In this document: positions 44,479-52,692 of the stretch, one piece after another
Position numbering within the stretch: position 1 is the stretch's first letter
Layout of the letters: each line of letters opens with the position of its first letter
Source of the DNA: Halioglobus sp.
Lineage (GTDB): Bacteria > Pseudomonadota > Gammaproteobacteria > Pseudomonadales > Halieaceae
Reading direction: 5' to 3'
Assembly (NCBI GenBank): GCA_020443425.1
Contig: JAGRIE010000019.1
Location: 1 to 64,000 of the forward strand
DNA: 64,000 bases
Notes under the pieces: generated by a model
What the model was told of the DNA's origin: nothing
Database searches by the model: none
The model's input: the letters and a program-made list of their open reading frames with translations, nothing else
Translations under genes and position numbers: made by a program

Positions 44479-44820
44479 ATGAGAGCAACCACGACCTCTT
44501 CAGCTACAGACAGTCCGATGAACCCGGCCTCGACAGCTGGCAAAAGCACCGAGGGCGATGCATCCACCACCGCAAAAATGGCCTCCGCCGCGCACTCGGC
44601 TGTGGACATCGCGGCGGCCAATCTTGAGCAGGCTGAGAAAGCACTGCGGGAAGCGCGGGCGGCCGCGGGCGAGAAAGTCCAGGACGGCGCCCAGCAGGCA
44701 AAAGCCTACTCCGAGGATGCGGTCTCCAGCGTAAAGACCTATATCGACCTGTACCCCCTGCGCTCTGTCGGCATCGCCGTGGCGGCAGGATTCCTGCTCT
44801 CCTCACTGCTGCGCAAGTAA
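44479..44820 (+). CDS. ElaB/YqjD/DUF883 family membrane-anchored protein
   Basis: The 113-residue protein has a Ser/Thr/Ala-rich N-terminus, a charged helix (about residues 42-88) and one C-terminal transmembrane helix with SVGIAVAAGFLLSSLLRK, the DUF883 pattern. E. coli YqjD and ElaB bind ribosomes at the inner membrane and are induced in stationary phase under RpoS. Here the promoter looks sigma-54 dependent. AAGGGAG precedes ATG 44479. It is the first gene of a tight four-gene cluster with the following holin-like, YqjK-like and PLDc_N-like genes. Confidence 0.85.
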   Translation: MRATTTSSATDSPMNPASTAGKSTEGDASTTAKMASAAHSAVDIAAANLEQAEKALREARAAAGEKVQDGAQQAKAYSEDAVSSVKTYIDLYPLRSVGIAVAAGFLLSSLLRK

Positions 44821-44825
44821 CGCAG

Positions 44826-45272
44826 ATGGAAAGTCACGCGACACAGCGCGCCGCCGCAGGCGCACCGGAGGAATCCCGGCAGACTGACACACAGTCGCTG
44901 GAGCAGTTACTCGCCGGCACGCGCAGCCTCTACGCCGACACGGCCGGCCAGTTCAAGGGGCTTGTTGAACTGGCCATGATGGAGTTGGAACTCGCCATTG
45001 CATCAGCGCAGTGGTGGCTGTGGACACTGGTCATGTTCGGCGTGTGCTCCGTCATGACCGGCACGCTGCTGATCACAGCGATCGTGCTTGCGATCGCGGG
45101 CGACGCGCTGTCCCCGGCAGCGGTGGTCGCGGTGCTGGGCGTCTGCTGTGCGCTGGCGGCGTCCGTATTGTTCCTGTTCCTGAAAAGCCTGTCCCGGAAA
45201 ATGGCATTCAAGACGCTGCGGGCACACCTGGCTCAACAACAAGGTAACGACGATGCCAACCCTGGAACATGA
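44826..45272 (+). CDS. Phage-holin-like membrane protein (YqjE/DUF1469 type)
   Basis: The 148-residue protein has a polar N-terminus, then two close transmembrane helices (about residues 60-85 and 95-120). A cytoplasmic charged tail follows. It matches the DUF1469/YqjE group. In E. coli yqjD-yqjE-yqjK are consecutive genes, and the same order appears here (ElaB/YqjD-like, YqjE-like, then a short basic protein). The name holin is by fold only; no phage genes are near. It begins 5 bases after the first gene and overlaps the next by 20 bases. Confidence 0.82.
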   Translation: MESHATQRAAAGAPEESRQTDTQSLEQLLAGTRSLYADTAGQFKGLVELAMMELELAIASAQWWLWTLVMFGVCSVMTGTLLITAIVLAIAGDALSPAAVVAVLGVCCALAASVLFLFLKSLSRKMAFKTLRAHLAQQQGNDDANPGT

Positions 45273-45564
45273 GATTGCCAGACATTCTGCTACGCTTGAA
45301 CTGCGTCGGCGTCGTATCCAGCAGCAAAAGCAGGTGCTGCGCGCTGGCGCGATGGAACTGTGCAAACAACCCGCCACCCTGGCCACGGCAGCTGCGGCCG
45401 GCGCCGTGTTGGAGCGGGTACTGCCGGACCCGCGTGCAGAACAGCGCCGCTCCCCTGCAGGGACCGACGGAAGCAGTGCGCGCAGCGGGGTTGGCAGAGC
45501 CGCCCGAACGCTGTTCTTTGGTCTCGCTCCCAGCTTGATAAGGCACTTAACCAGCCCGCTGTAG
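45253..45564 (+). CDS. YqjK-like short basic protein
   Basis: The 103-residue protein starts with a charged helix rich in Arg/Gln/Glu (about residues 1-35), then a hydrophobic Ala-rich segment (LATAAAAGAVLERVL) and an Arg-rich middle. The final third has a FFGLAPSLI stretch. Sequence similarity to E. coli YqjK is weak, so the call relies on position after the YqjE-like gene. AAGGT before ATG 45253 and the 20-base overlap indicate coupled translation. It contains no recognised domain. Confidence 0.65.
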   Translation: MPTLEHEIARHSATLELRRRRIQQQKQVLRAGAMELCKQPATLATAAAAGAVLERVLPDPRAEQRRSPAGTDGSSARSGVGRAARTLFFGLAPSLIRHLTSPL

Positions 45565-45600
45565 CGGGCCAACTACTGACAGTTCACTGAGGGATACACT

Positions 45601-45771
45601 ATGGAAGTTAGCGGCATTCTCGGCGTTGTTATTCTTGTTCTCGACATCTGGGCAATAGTCCGGGTGATCGGCTCCGGCGCGTCCATCGGGGCGAAAATCC
45701 TGTGGTCACTGCTGATACTCGTACTGCCCGTTATCGGGCTTATCATCTGGTATCTCGCAGGCCCCAAGTAG
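45601..45771 (+). CDS. PLDc_N-domain small membrane protein (56 aa)
   Basis: This short frame (ATG 45601, TAG 45769-45771) encodes a 56-residue protein with two hydrophobic helices: ILGVVILVLDIWAIVRVI and then ILWSLLILVLPVIGLIIWYL. The pattern KILW-LL-LVLPVIGLIIWYLAGPK is the hallmark of the phospholipase D N-terminal (PLDc_N) membrane module, found alone in small proteins. GAGGG upstream supports the start. It lies 36 bases after the YqjK-like gene, and is followed by a hairpin at 45784-45807. It is probably the fourth gene of the envelope cluster. Confidence 0.85.
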   Translation: MEVSGILGVVILVLDIWAIVRVIGSGASIGAKILWSLLILVLPVIGLIIWYLAGPK

Positions 45772-45783
45772 GCCTGCACAGGC

Positions 45784-45807
45784 GCGCCGGCGAGACCATG
45801 CCGGCGC
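45784..45807. terminator. Strong GC hairpin between converging genes
   Basis: Arms GCGCCGGC (45784-45791) and GCCGGCGC (45800-45807) form a perfect 8-bp GC stem with an 8-base loop, 12 bases after the PLDc_N stop and 12 before the end of the converging MBL-fold gene. It may be a bidirectional terminator, but T runs are absent. Confidence 0.5.
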
Positions 45808-45819
45808 ACCCGCAGCCGG

Positions 45820-46611
45820 CTACCAGCTGTTGCGCAACTCGCGGAGTTTCAGAAATACCTCGCGCGGGTCGGGATTGGCCGCAAGCTCTGGAAAGGCCTC
45901 GCGCAGCCGCTCAATCACCGCCGGGCTGCCCAGGCGCATGAAGGTATTGATCTCCCGCTCCAGCGCGATGGTGGAGACCAGCGGCTCGTTGGGATCCTGG
46001 TCCTTCACCTGTTCCAGCAGCGCTGCGGCGCGATCATTATCGGGTTCGCGATCCAGGGTGAAGGCGAGATTATTCGCCAGGTAATCATGCCCCGGGTAGA
46101 CCCGGGTCGCATCCGGCAGTCGTGCCAACTGATCGGCAAAGGTCGTGTACAGCTCTGCCGGGTGCCCGCCGTGGTGACAGTTCCCCGCGCCGGCATTGAA
46201 CAGTGTGTCACCGGAAAACAGTGCCGGCGTATCCGCGTGCGCGAGAATACAAATATGGCACATCGTGTGGCCGGGCGTGTCCAGTGCCTCGAGTTCAACG
46301 GTCTTGCCAATTTTTATCACGTCACCCGCCTGCAGGCCGCGATCGATACCGGGGATTGACGCCCTGGCGTTGGCGTGGGCCAGCAGCCGCGCGCCGGTGG
46401 CACTGATAATGGCGTCGTTGCCGCCGGTATGATCCGGGTGCTCGTGCGTGTTCAGCACCATGGTAATGTCCCATCCCAGCGCATCGGCCCGCGCCAGGCA
46501 CTTCTGGTGATCCAGCGGGTCTACCGCCATCGCCTCACCGGTTTCACCACAGGCGATCAGGTAATTGAAATTGCGATACGCATTGCCCGTCCATATCTGC
46601 TCAACGATCAT
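45820..46611 (-). CDS. MBL-fold hydroxyacylglutathione hydrolase-like (glyoxalase II type)
   Basis: The 263-residue protein has the metallo-beta-lactamase fold with THEHPDH (residues 55-61), the HxHxDH two-metal site. Further ligands follow in the GHTMCH, FSGDTLF and YPGHDY segments. A C-terminal helical domain resembles glyoxalase II. It would hydrolyse S-lactoylglutathione or similar thioesters. ATG 46611 was chosen; an extension to 46734 is not conserved. It converges on the PLDc_N gene with a hairpin in between. Confidence 0.9.
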   Translation of the reverse strand: MIVEQIWTGNAYRNFNYLIACGETGEAMAVDPLDHQKCLARADALGWDITMVLNTHEHPDHTGGNDAIISATGARLLAHANARASIPGIDRGLQAGDVIKIGKTVELEALDTPGHTMCHICILAHADTPALFSGDTLFNAGAGNCHHGGHPAELYTTFADQLARLPDATRVYPGHDYLANNLAFTLDREPDNDRAAALLEQVKDQDPNEPLVSTIALEREINTFMRLGSPAVIERLREAFPELAANPDPREVFLKLRELRNSW

Positions 46612-46854
46612 ACTGTGACTCCTTGCGATTGGGTAAACGGGGAGAATAGTAGCAGTGCAAGGCGGTGTAATTCCATTGCGGCTCGCAGTGGCTGCCGGGA
46701 AGAACTCCTTGTCGTGTGATGGAAAACTTGACAAGATGAAACCCGTTTACCAAACGCGACGCCGGAAATTCCCGCTGTGCCGGCAGACAAAACCCTGCCG
46801 CAGCGCGACATCTCCTGCCAGCGCAACATCCAGTCAATAACAGGGGAAAAGCCC

Positions 46855-48282
46855 ATGCAAAAAGCTAGCTTGCTCAAAGTTGCAGCCGTGGCCACAGCAG
46901 TCGCGTTTTCCGGCCAGGTGCCGGCACAATCCCCGTCTACCACAGACGATATCGCGGCGATTGCACAGGAGGCCTACCTCTATGGGCTGCCGATGGTGAT
47001 GCTTTACAGCATCATGTACGAATACGCGATCGACGAGGACTCCGGGCAGTACAAGGCGCCATTCAATACCATTGCCAATGAACCGCGAGTGTATACGCCT
47101 GCCGATACTGCCGTGGTGACCCCCAACAGCGACACCCCCTACTCTTTCCTGTGGATGGACCTGAGGGCCGAGCCGATGGTGCTGTGCGTACCCGAGATAG
47201 AGCCGGATCGTTACTACTCGGTGATGCTGACCTCACAGTACACTTTTAACTTCGGTTACATCGGTACCCGCACAACCGGCAATGGCGCCGGCTGCTATGC
47301 CGTTGCCGGCCCTTCATGGACGGGCACCCTGCCCGCTGGCATCGACAAGCTCTTCACCTCTGAGACCGACTTCGCACTCGCCACGTACCGCACCCAGCTC
47401 TTCGAGCCTTCCGACATCTCGAATGTGAAGGCCATCCAGGCCAAGTACCAGGCCACCGGCCTGTCGGTATTTCTCGGCAGCCCCAAAGCGAAACCGACGC
47501 CGGCGGTGAACTGGCCGAAAATTGACAAGCAAAGCGAAAAAGCCGAGTTTTTCGACTATCTGGCGTTCCTGTTGCAGTACGCACCCGCCACCGGGTCCGC
47601 AGCCGTGGAGGTGCCGCTGAGGGACAAGTTCGCGATGATCGGTATCCGCGCCGGCCGACCGTTCCCCAGCGTGTCACTGACGGCCGCCGATAAAGCCGCC
47701 ATCGCCGCTGCCGCCGGGCCCGCTGAATCGCTAATTGAGGAGAAACTCAAAACCATCGGTCAACCCGCCGAAGGCTGGTTGATGGTCACCTCGGGCATCG
47801 GCGACCGCGCGGTGTACAACGGCGACTGGGTGCAGCGGGCGGCGGTGGCGCGAGGCGGCATACTCGCCAATGACCCCGCCGAAGCCGTCTACGCGATCAC
47901 TCGCCACGACAAGGACAACCAGCCGCTCGACGGTGCCACCGCCAACTACACACTGACGTTCCCCGAGGGCGCATTGCCGCCAGTGCACGCGTTCTGGTCG
48001 GTGACCATGTACGACGGCAGGTCGCAGTTGCTGATCAAGAACCCGATCAAGCGCTACCTGATTAATTCCGCCATGCTGCCCGACCTGGAGAAAAACGCCG
48101 ACGGCTCGCTGACGCTGTATATCCAGAACGGGGAACCGACAGAACCGGCGCAGAAGGCAAACTGGTTACCCGCACCCGATGGACCGATCTATATGGTGTT
48201 GCGCCTGTACTGGCCGCAGGAGGCCGCTCTCGACGGCAGCTGGCTGCCGCCCGGGCTGCAGCGCGCCCCGGAACCCAACTGA
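46855..48282 (+). CDS. DUF1254/DUF1214 family exported protein
   Basis: The 475-residue protein has a signal peptide (about residues 1-24). An N-terminal DUF1254 domain follows (AQEAYLYGLPMVMLY, TPNSDTPYSFLWMDLRAEP), then a C-terminal DUF1214 domain (YTLTFPEGALPPVHAFWSVTMYDG, LYIQNGEP). It is a periplasmic two-domain protein of unknown function, common in environmental proteobacteria and sometimes multi-copy. ATG 46855 fits the signal peptide; no strong ribosome site is seen (AGGGGAAAAGCCC upstream). It ends 5 bases before the converging antiporter gene. Confidence 0.88.
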   Translation: MQKASLLKVAAVATAVAFSGQVPAQSPSTTDDIAAIAQEAYLYGLPMVMLYSIMYEYAIDEDSGQYKAPFNTIANEPRVYTPADTAVVTPNSDTPYSFLWMDLRAEPMVLCVPEIEPDRYYSVMLTSQYTFNFGYIGTRTTGNGAGCYAVAGPSWTGTLPAGIDKLFTSETDFALATYRTQLFEPSDISNVKAIQAKYQATGLSVFLGSPKAKPTPAVNWPKIDKQSEKAEFFDYLAFLLQYAPATGSAAVEVPLRDKFAMIGIRAGRPFPSVSLTAADKAAIAAAAGPAESLIEEKLKTIGQPAEGWLMVTSGIGDRAVYNGDWVQRAAVARGGILANDPAEAVYAITRHDKDNQPLDGATANYTLTFPEGALPPVHAFWSVTMYDGRSQLLIKNPIKRYLINSAMLPDLEKNADGSLTLYIQNGEPTEPAQKANWLPAPDGPIYMVLRLYWPQEAALDGSWLPPGLQRAPEPN

Positions 48283-48287
48283 TGCAC

Positions 48288-50126
48288 TTATTCAGGCAGG
48301 CTGCCGTCGCCGGGGCCAGCAGTATTCTCCGGCACGCCCTTCTCCGCGACCAGTTGCTCCGGCGAGACCAGTGACAACAGGGTCCAGCCCGGCTTCACAT
48401 CGGGTTGGTAGTCATCGGTAAAGGCGCGCAGGTGGCCGTTTTTATCCAGCGCAAACAGTGGGATATGGCTGCTGCCGCGCGCTTTCTGGTAATCGGCCAG
48501 ATTGAAGTTATCGGTTAACAGCGTCGCCTTGATCTCTGCCCCCTTGGCGATCAGGCTGGCCAGTTTCTGCTGGGTGATTCCCTCACCGAACAAGCGCGGG
48601 GCGCGGTAGTTCTCCGCCACACGGCGCTTCTCGGAGGCATCCTTTTCCTGCGAGGTGCGCAGTGTGAATACCCGATTGCGCCCGAACTCCCGACGAAACT
48701 TGATCGTCGACAGGGTGTTGAGCGCAGGGCGACGCGACATGGCGAACAGCCGCCCTATCCCCTCAAGTTCCAGATTGCGGTCGGCATGGGCGGACACCGG
48801 CTCACCATAGTAGGTATCCAGACCCTCCATGCGCGCCGCCTGCAACTCCGACCAGGTGGTGTCTGTCAGTTTTACGCGAAAGCCCTGCTGCAGCAGCGCT
48901 TTGCCGATGGTTCGAGCCACTGGGTTGGCGCCGACGATCAGAATTCCCCTCGGCTCCTCCTCTACCAGGCCCAGTGCACGTGCCACCCAACGCGCGGTGA
49001 AACTCTGCACCACCACCGTCACAATAATGATCAGAAACGTGTAGGACACCAGCAGCCCGGCCTCCGGGTAGCCGGCATCCTCCAGACGCAGTGCGAACAG
49101 CGAGGAAACCGCCGCAGCGACAATACCCCGGGGCGCTACCCAGGACACCAGGGCGCGCTCACGCCAGCTGTAATCGCCGCCGAGCGTGCAGGCCCAGACC
49201 ACGACGGGCCTTGCCAGCAAGACAACCACCAGTACTCCCACACCCGCCCAGCCGGTGGCGATGATATCGGCCGGATTGATGCGTGCACCGAGTACGATAA
49301 ACAGCATGGAGATAATCAGTATCGACAGGCTCTCCTTGAAGCTCAGCACCTCTGACATGTCAACACCGCGCGTATTGGCCAACCACACGCCCATGACGGT
49401 CACTGCCAGCAGCCCGGACTCGTGCGCCAGGTAGTTGCTGATTGCAAAAGCCAGCACCACCCACGCCAGCGCGACGACGTTCAGCAGATACTCCGGTATC
49501 CAGTGCCTGCGGATCAGGAAACCCAGTGTCAGCGCCGCGACGGCACCGGCCACCGCCCCGACGCCGATGCTCTGGATGAACAACAGATAGGACTCGGTGC
49601 CGGCGACAATGAACTGGAACACCAGCACAGCGAGCAGAGCGCCCACCGGGTCGATCAGAATGCCCTCCCAGCGCAGTAACTGGCTGACCTCCGGCTTTGC
49701 GCGCATGGTGCGCAATAACGGGTTGATGACGGTCGGCCCTGTCACTATCACCAGTGCCGCGAACAACAGCGCCATCTCGATGGAAAAATCGACAAACACC
49801 CAACAACCCGCGGCTATCAGGCCCCAGTTGAGCAGCGCACCCCAACTGACCAGATTGCTGACCGCCGCGCCGTGCCCGCGCAAATCGCTGAAACGGAGCG
49901 TCAGGCCACCCTCGAACAGGACCAGGGCAACCCCCAGTGAGACCATTGGAAACAGGAGATCACCGAACATTTCATCCGGGCGCAGCAAACCCGTCATCGG
50001 GCCGGCGACGATACCGATCACCAGCAGGGCGAGAATGGCAGGCAGTTTCATGCGCCAGGACAGCCACTGGGCCGACACACCCAATACGATTACGGCCGAT
50101 ATCACATACAGCAGGTTGTCGTGCAT
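48288..50126 (-). CDS. CPA1/KefC-like Na+/H+ antiporter with TrkA-N domain
   Basis: The 612-residue protein has about 12-13 membrane helices with the ion-path GPTVINPLLRTMR and WEGILIDPVGALLAVL patterns (residues 126-170). A Rossmann TrkA-N domain (ILIVGANPVARTIGKALLQQG, about 395-415) and a TrkA-C-like tail end it. The antiporter is likely of the NhaP/CPA1 type at the inner membrane, exchanging Na+ or K+ for H+ and gated by nucleotide. ATG 50126 fits. No partner gene is seen; the gene is 122 bases from the next upstream gene. Confidence 0.92.
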   Translation of the reverse strand: MHDNLLYVISAVIVLGVSAQWLSWRMKLPAILALLVIGIVAGPMTGLLRPDEMFGDLLFPMVSLGVALVLFEGGLTLRFSDLRGHGAAVSNLVSWGALLNWGLIAAGCWVFVDFSIEMALLFAALVIVTGPTVINPLLRTMRAKPEVSQLLRWEGILIDPVGALLAVLVFQFIVAGTESYLLFIQSIGVGAVAGAVAALTLGFLIRRHWIPEYLLNVVALAWVVLAFAISNYLAHESGLLAVTVMGVWLANTRGVDMSEVLSFKESLSILIISMLFIVLGARINPADIIATGWAGVGVLVVVLLARPVVVWACTLGGDYSWRERALVSWVAPRGIVAAAVSSLFALRLEDAGYPEAGLLVSYTFLIIIVTVVVQSFTARWVARALGLVEEEPRGILIVGANPVARTIGKALLQQGFRVKLTDTTWSELQAARMEGLDTYYGEPVSAHADRNLELEGIGRLFAMSRRPALNTLSTIKFRREFGRNRVFTLRTSQEKDASEKRRVAENYRAPRLFGEGITQQKLASLIAKGAEIKATLLTDNFNLADYQKARGSSHIPLFALDKNGHLRAFTDDYQPDVKPGWTLLSLVSPEQLVAEKGVPENTAGPGDGSLPE

Positions 50127-50248
50127 GAAATGCTACTCACTTTAAATGCCAAGGCGCAAAGTGCGTTAGGGATGGGGAAAAGTCAATTGATATACGCCCC
50201 GCCCCGACGTCGCGGTGCTTGTGACACCGGGGCGCGGTCAGGTACGGC

Positions 50249-50707
50249 CTATTTGTTGGCGGTTATCGCCCGCAACTGCGCGTGTATGGTGTCCAGTGGC
50301 AGACCGAGAACCTGCCCGGCGAGGGTGATAGCGTCGATTTCACTGCGTTGCAGTTTTTTATCGACAACCATGACATCCAGCATCATCCACAGTATTTCGA
50401 ACTTCTGCTCATCACAGAGCCCGTGGGCAATTGCCTGCAACCGCGTGACGATATCCCGGTCATCGGACAGTGCCATGATGGCGGTGCGCAACCGTTCGAG
50501 CGCCTCGGGGCCCGGTATCTCCAGTTGCGTGGAGAGCAGGTCGATCATACGACTGCTCTCCTGCTCCGAAATCTCCCCATCGCTTTTGGCGACATAAACC
50601 AGCAGCGTGGAAATCAGGTAGCGGGCGTCATAGGTCTCACCCTCGCGGGGCAGGCCGACAACCAGATTGGTCCCGTCAAAACGGGCGTCGTCTTCGCAGT
50701 ATTCCAT
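50249..50707 (-). CDS. TerB-like / DjlA-type helical protein
   Basis: The 152-residue protein has the all-helical TerB pattern: YLISTLLVYVAKSDGEISEQESSRM, a middle helix pair, and ILWMMLDVMVVDKKLQRSEIDAI. The conserved Asp residues in AKSDGEIS and VVDKKLQ are the metal-binding-like acidic positions of the family. Function is unknown; a role in tellurite resistance should not be taken from the name. It is followed on the same strand by a 122-base gap before the antiporter gene and lies 27 bases after a VOC-family gene, so it may be part of a two-gene operon. Confidence 0.8.
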   Translation of the reverse strand: MEYCEDDARFDGTNLVVGLPREGETYDARYLISTLLVYVAKSDGEISEQESSRMIDLLSTQLEIPGPEALERLRTAIMALSDDRDIVTRLQAIAHGLCDEQKFEILWMMLDVMVVDKKLQRSEIDAITLAGQVLGLPLDTIHAQLRAITANK

Positions 50708-50734
50708 GAGTGTGGCCTGCCCTCGATAGGTTGC

Positions 50735-51193
50735 TCATCCAAAAACCCAGTCCTTCTGCGGCTTGCTACCGGCCTCGTACTCTATCACCTGGATATCAAA
50801 CCAGATCGGCAGCAGGTAGTGTACATAGAATGCGTGGGTGACGGTGGGGCTTATCACCAGATCGTCGTACTCTTTCAGGCGCAAGCGGTCATCCTTCTGC
50901 TGCCACTGCTTGCACAGTGCCAGTTTCTGATCGACCTCCTCACGCGTCTCAAACAGGAAACCGAGATGGTCGTAACCGGGCGACTGCAGGTGCTCTTCCT
51001 GTTCCATCAGCAACAGGAATTGGCTGGTCTCAGCGTCCGTTCGCAGCAACAAGCCGGTGCTGTCGAAGAGCGGGACATCAATTGCTTCGAAACCAAACAC
51101 CTCACCGTAAAACGCCGTGATTGCCTCGCGGTCGCGCTCCAGGGCACCCATCGGCAGGGTGAGTTCCATATGGTTAAATCGAAGTGCTGGCAT
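50735..51193 (-). CDS. VOC-family glyoxalase/dioxygenase-fold protein
   Basis: The 152-residue protein has a single vicinal oxygen chelate fold: RFNHMELTLP with His8, AFYGEVFGFEAIDVP, YDHLGFLFETREEVDQKL with the second His, and WFDIQVIEY with the Glu. These three are the usual metal ligands. The substrate is unknown. ATG 51193 is preceded by a 170-base gap containing a hairpin. The TerB-like gene follows after 27 bases on the same strand. Confidence 0.85.
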   Translation of the reverse strand: MPALRFNHMELTLPMGALERDREAITAFYGEVFGFEAIDVPLFDSTGLLLRTDAETSQFLLLMEQEEHLQSPGYDHLGFLFETREEVDQKLALCKQWQQKDDRLRLKEYDDLVISPTVTHAFYVHYLLPIWFDIQVIEYEAGSKPQKDWVFG

Positions 51194-51311
51194 GTGAGAT
51201 TCCTCTATTATAGTGAGCTGACAATACAGTCGGGCAACTATAGCAGACGGAATCAGGGATGGCGCTGCAATCGATGGCTTTCAGGAAGAGAGTGCCCCGG
51301 ACAGGGCTCAG

Positions 51312-51350
51312 CTGTTACGGCTGTCCCCTGCCGGGTGCAAGCCATAACAG
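51312..51350. terminator. Hairpin downstream of the LysM gene
   Basis: Arms CTGTTACGGCT (51312-51322) and AGCCATAACAG (51340-51350) form an 11-bp stem with one mismatch that becomes a G-U wobble in the minus-strand RNA. It lies 14 bases past the stop of the LysM gene on that strand. There is no T run. Confidence 0.4.
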
Positions 51351-51363
51351 CGGGGGAAACACG

Positions 51364-52311
51364 CTAGCCTTTGGAAATTTTCAGTACCTGGCCGACCTGC
51401 AGAACATCGGTCTTCTTGCCATTGACCTGACGTAATTGCTGCACGCTCGTGCCGTAGCGATTTGCAATGCGCCACAGGGTGTCACCCCGGTTCACGCGGT
51501 GGGTGGTTTCGTAAGTCGCCACCACGTCACTGCCGGCATCACCGGAGGCCGCACCGCTGGGTATGCGTAATTTTTGCCCCACGTTGATCAGGTTACCACG
51601 CAGCGTGTTCACCGCACGCAGTTGCGCGACTTGTACGCCGTTGCGCCGCGCGATCTCGGACAGTGTATCGCCTTTCTGCACCACATAGCGCTGGTAGGAA
51701 CCCGCGTAGGATGAGTTTGAGCCGCTGTCCGCCGACGGTGCCGGAGAGCCGGTCAGCGCCGCCACGCGCGTCTCGTAGTGTTCTGCATACACCGCTACAT
51801 GGTAGTGCGGCGGGTAGCGCTCCCTGGTCACGTCCACAACTTTTTCCCGCTCCAGCGACAACAGCGTGTTTTCAAGCCAGGAGCGACACTTCGCAGATTT
51901 TGGCACCCGCAGGTCAACAGCCATCCCCGTGGGGTGTATCGAGTGTGCGACCGAGTTGGCCGGCTGGCGGTCCCGCGGACGCAGCAGGCTTGTCACTGTG
52001 AGCTTTTCCCCGCACTGGCTGTAGTACTGCGAGCTGAGGCGCGACAGGAACAACCGGGTACCGGGCACCGCGTAGGGGAAGGAGACATTGTGCAGGTCCA
52101 TATAGCGATCTGGCGACACGCGCATCAGGCGGTTGGCCCTGATCGCCGAATTCAGGCCACTGGAGGTATTCACGAAGGTCAGGCCGTAGGACTGTGCGGT
52201 GCGATACTGCTTGTCGATTGAGGTACGCGAGCCCTTGAGTGACTGCGCCTGTGCCAGGCTACTACAGAGCAACACAATAACAATAAACTGCGTTTTTATT
52301 AGGATTTTCAA
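51364..52311 (-). CDS. DUF5715-type exported protein with two LysM domains
   Basis: The 315-residue protein has a signal peptide (about residues 1-22). A domain follows with HSIHPTGMAVDLRVP (His126, Asp133) and PPHYHVAV (His169/His171), the metal-ligand pattern of M15/DUF5715 peptidoglycan peptidases. Two LysM motifs (about 208-252 and 270-313) provide peptidoglycan binding. It is probably a periplasmic murein-active enzyme. The start is TTG 52311, with GGGGGAC a few bases upstream. It is followed by a hairpin and preceded by a long intergenic region. Confidence 0.85.
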   Translation of the reverse strand: MKILIKTQFIVIVLLCSSLAQAQSLKGSRTSIDKQYRTAQSYGLTFVNTSSGLNSAIRANRLMRVSPDRYMDLHNVSFPYAVPGTRLFLSRLSSQYYSQCGEKLTVTSLLRPRDRQPANSVAHSIHPTGMAVDLRVPKSAKCRSWLENTLLSLEREKVVDVTRERYPPHYHVAVYAEHYETRVAALTGSPAPSADSGSNSSYAGSYQRYVVQKGDTLSEIARRNGVQVAQLRAVNTLRGNLINVGQKLRIPSGAASGDAGSDVVATYETTHRVNRGDTLWRIANRYGTSVQQLRQVNGKKTDVLQVGQVLKISKG

Positions 52312-52692
52312 GTCGTGTCCCCCCGTGTAAATGCTGTTTGGAGATTGTGAAATCAGACGTTTACGACGCGCTTGAGCCGTGCTTGGGCCTTATACTCTCG
52401 TGATTTATCATGAATGTCTAGTACCTTATTGAATTTATTGAGAATATTTTTTCAAGCCTTCCACGACTGCTGACCCCCTGCCCACCCTGGCATCGCAAGC
52501 GTGAGGCCTGTTGGCCGCGCTGGCACATCGCAGCGCCTGTCGCGCGCTGTTCTCTGCGGGGGTGGTCTGCTAAATTAGGCCACCCCGGCGGCGCCGGCGG
52601 TGCGCCCAGCCATTGTGGCGGCCCCGCTCGGCAGCCTGTGTGCTCGCGCCGACCCCGCAGCCCGGCAAACCATCCATCGCGGAGACCTGACC
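52312..52692. other. 381-base divergent intergenic region
   Basis: The gap separates the LysM gene (minus) from an AcuI-like gene (plus). Bases 52390-52455 are notably AT-rich relative to the rest and probably hold the LysM promoter. A 7-bp hairpin (GGGGTGG at 52559-52565, CCACCCC at 52580-52586) lies on the plus side. No gene or RNA is recognised. Confidence 0.4.

Noticed and set aside
44826..45272. Prophage holin
   Set aside because: No phage genes are near and the neighbours match the chromosomal ElaB/YqjE/YqjK arrangement.
50249..50707. Tellurite resistance gene
   Set aside because: Only the TerB-like fold is present; no terZDEF genes are nearby, so the name is not evidence for that function.
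50282..51367. A 361-codon plus-strand frame
   Set aside because: It covers both the TerB-like and VOC genes on the opposite strand, which have clear domain motifs, and it lacks a supporting ribosome site.
52381..52455. AT-rich patch as a horizontally acquired insertion
   Set aside because: It is short, intergenic and upstream of a divergent gene pair, which fits promoter DNA better than an insertion; no repeats flank it.
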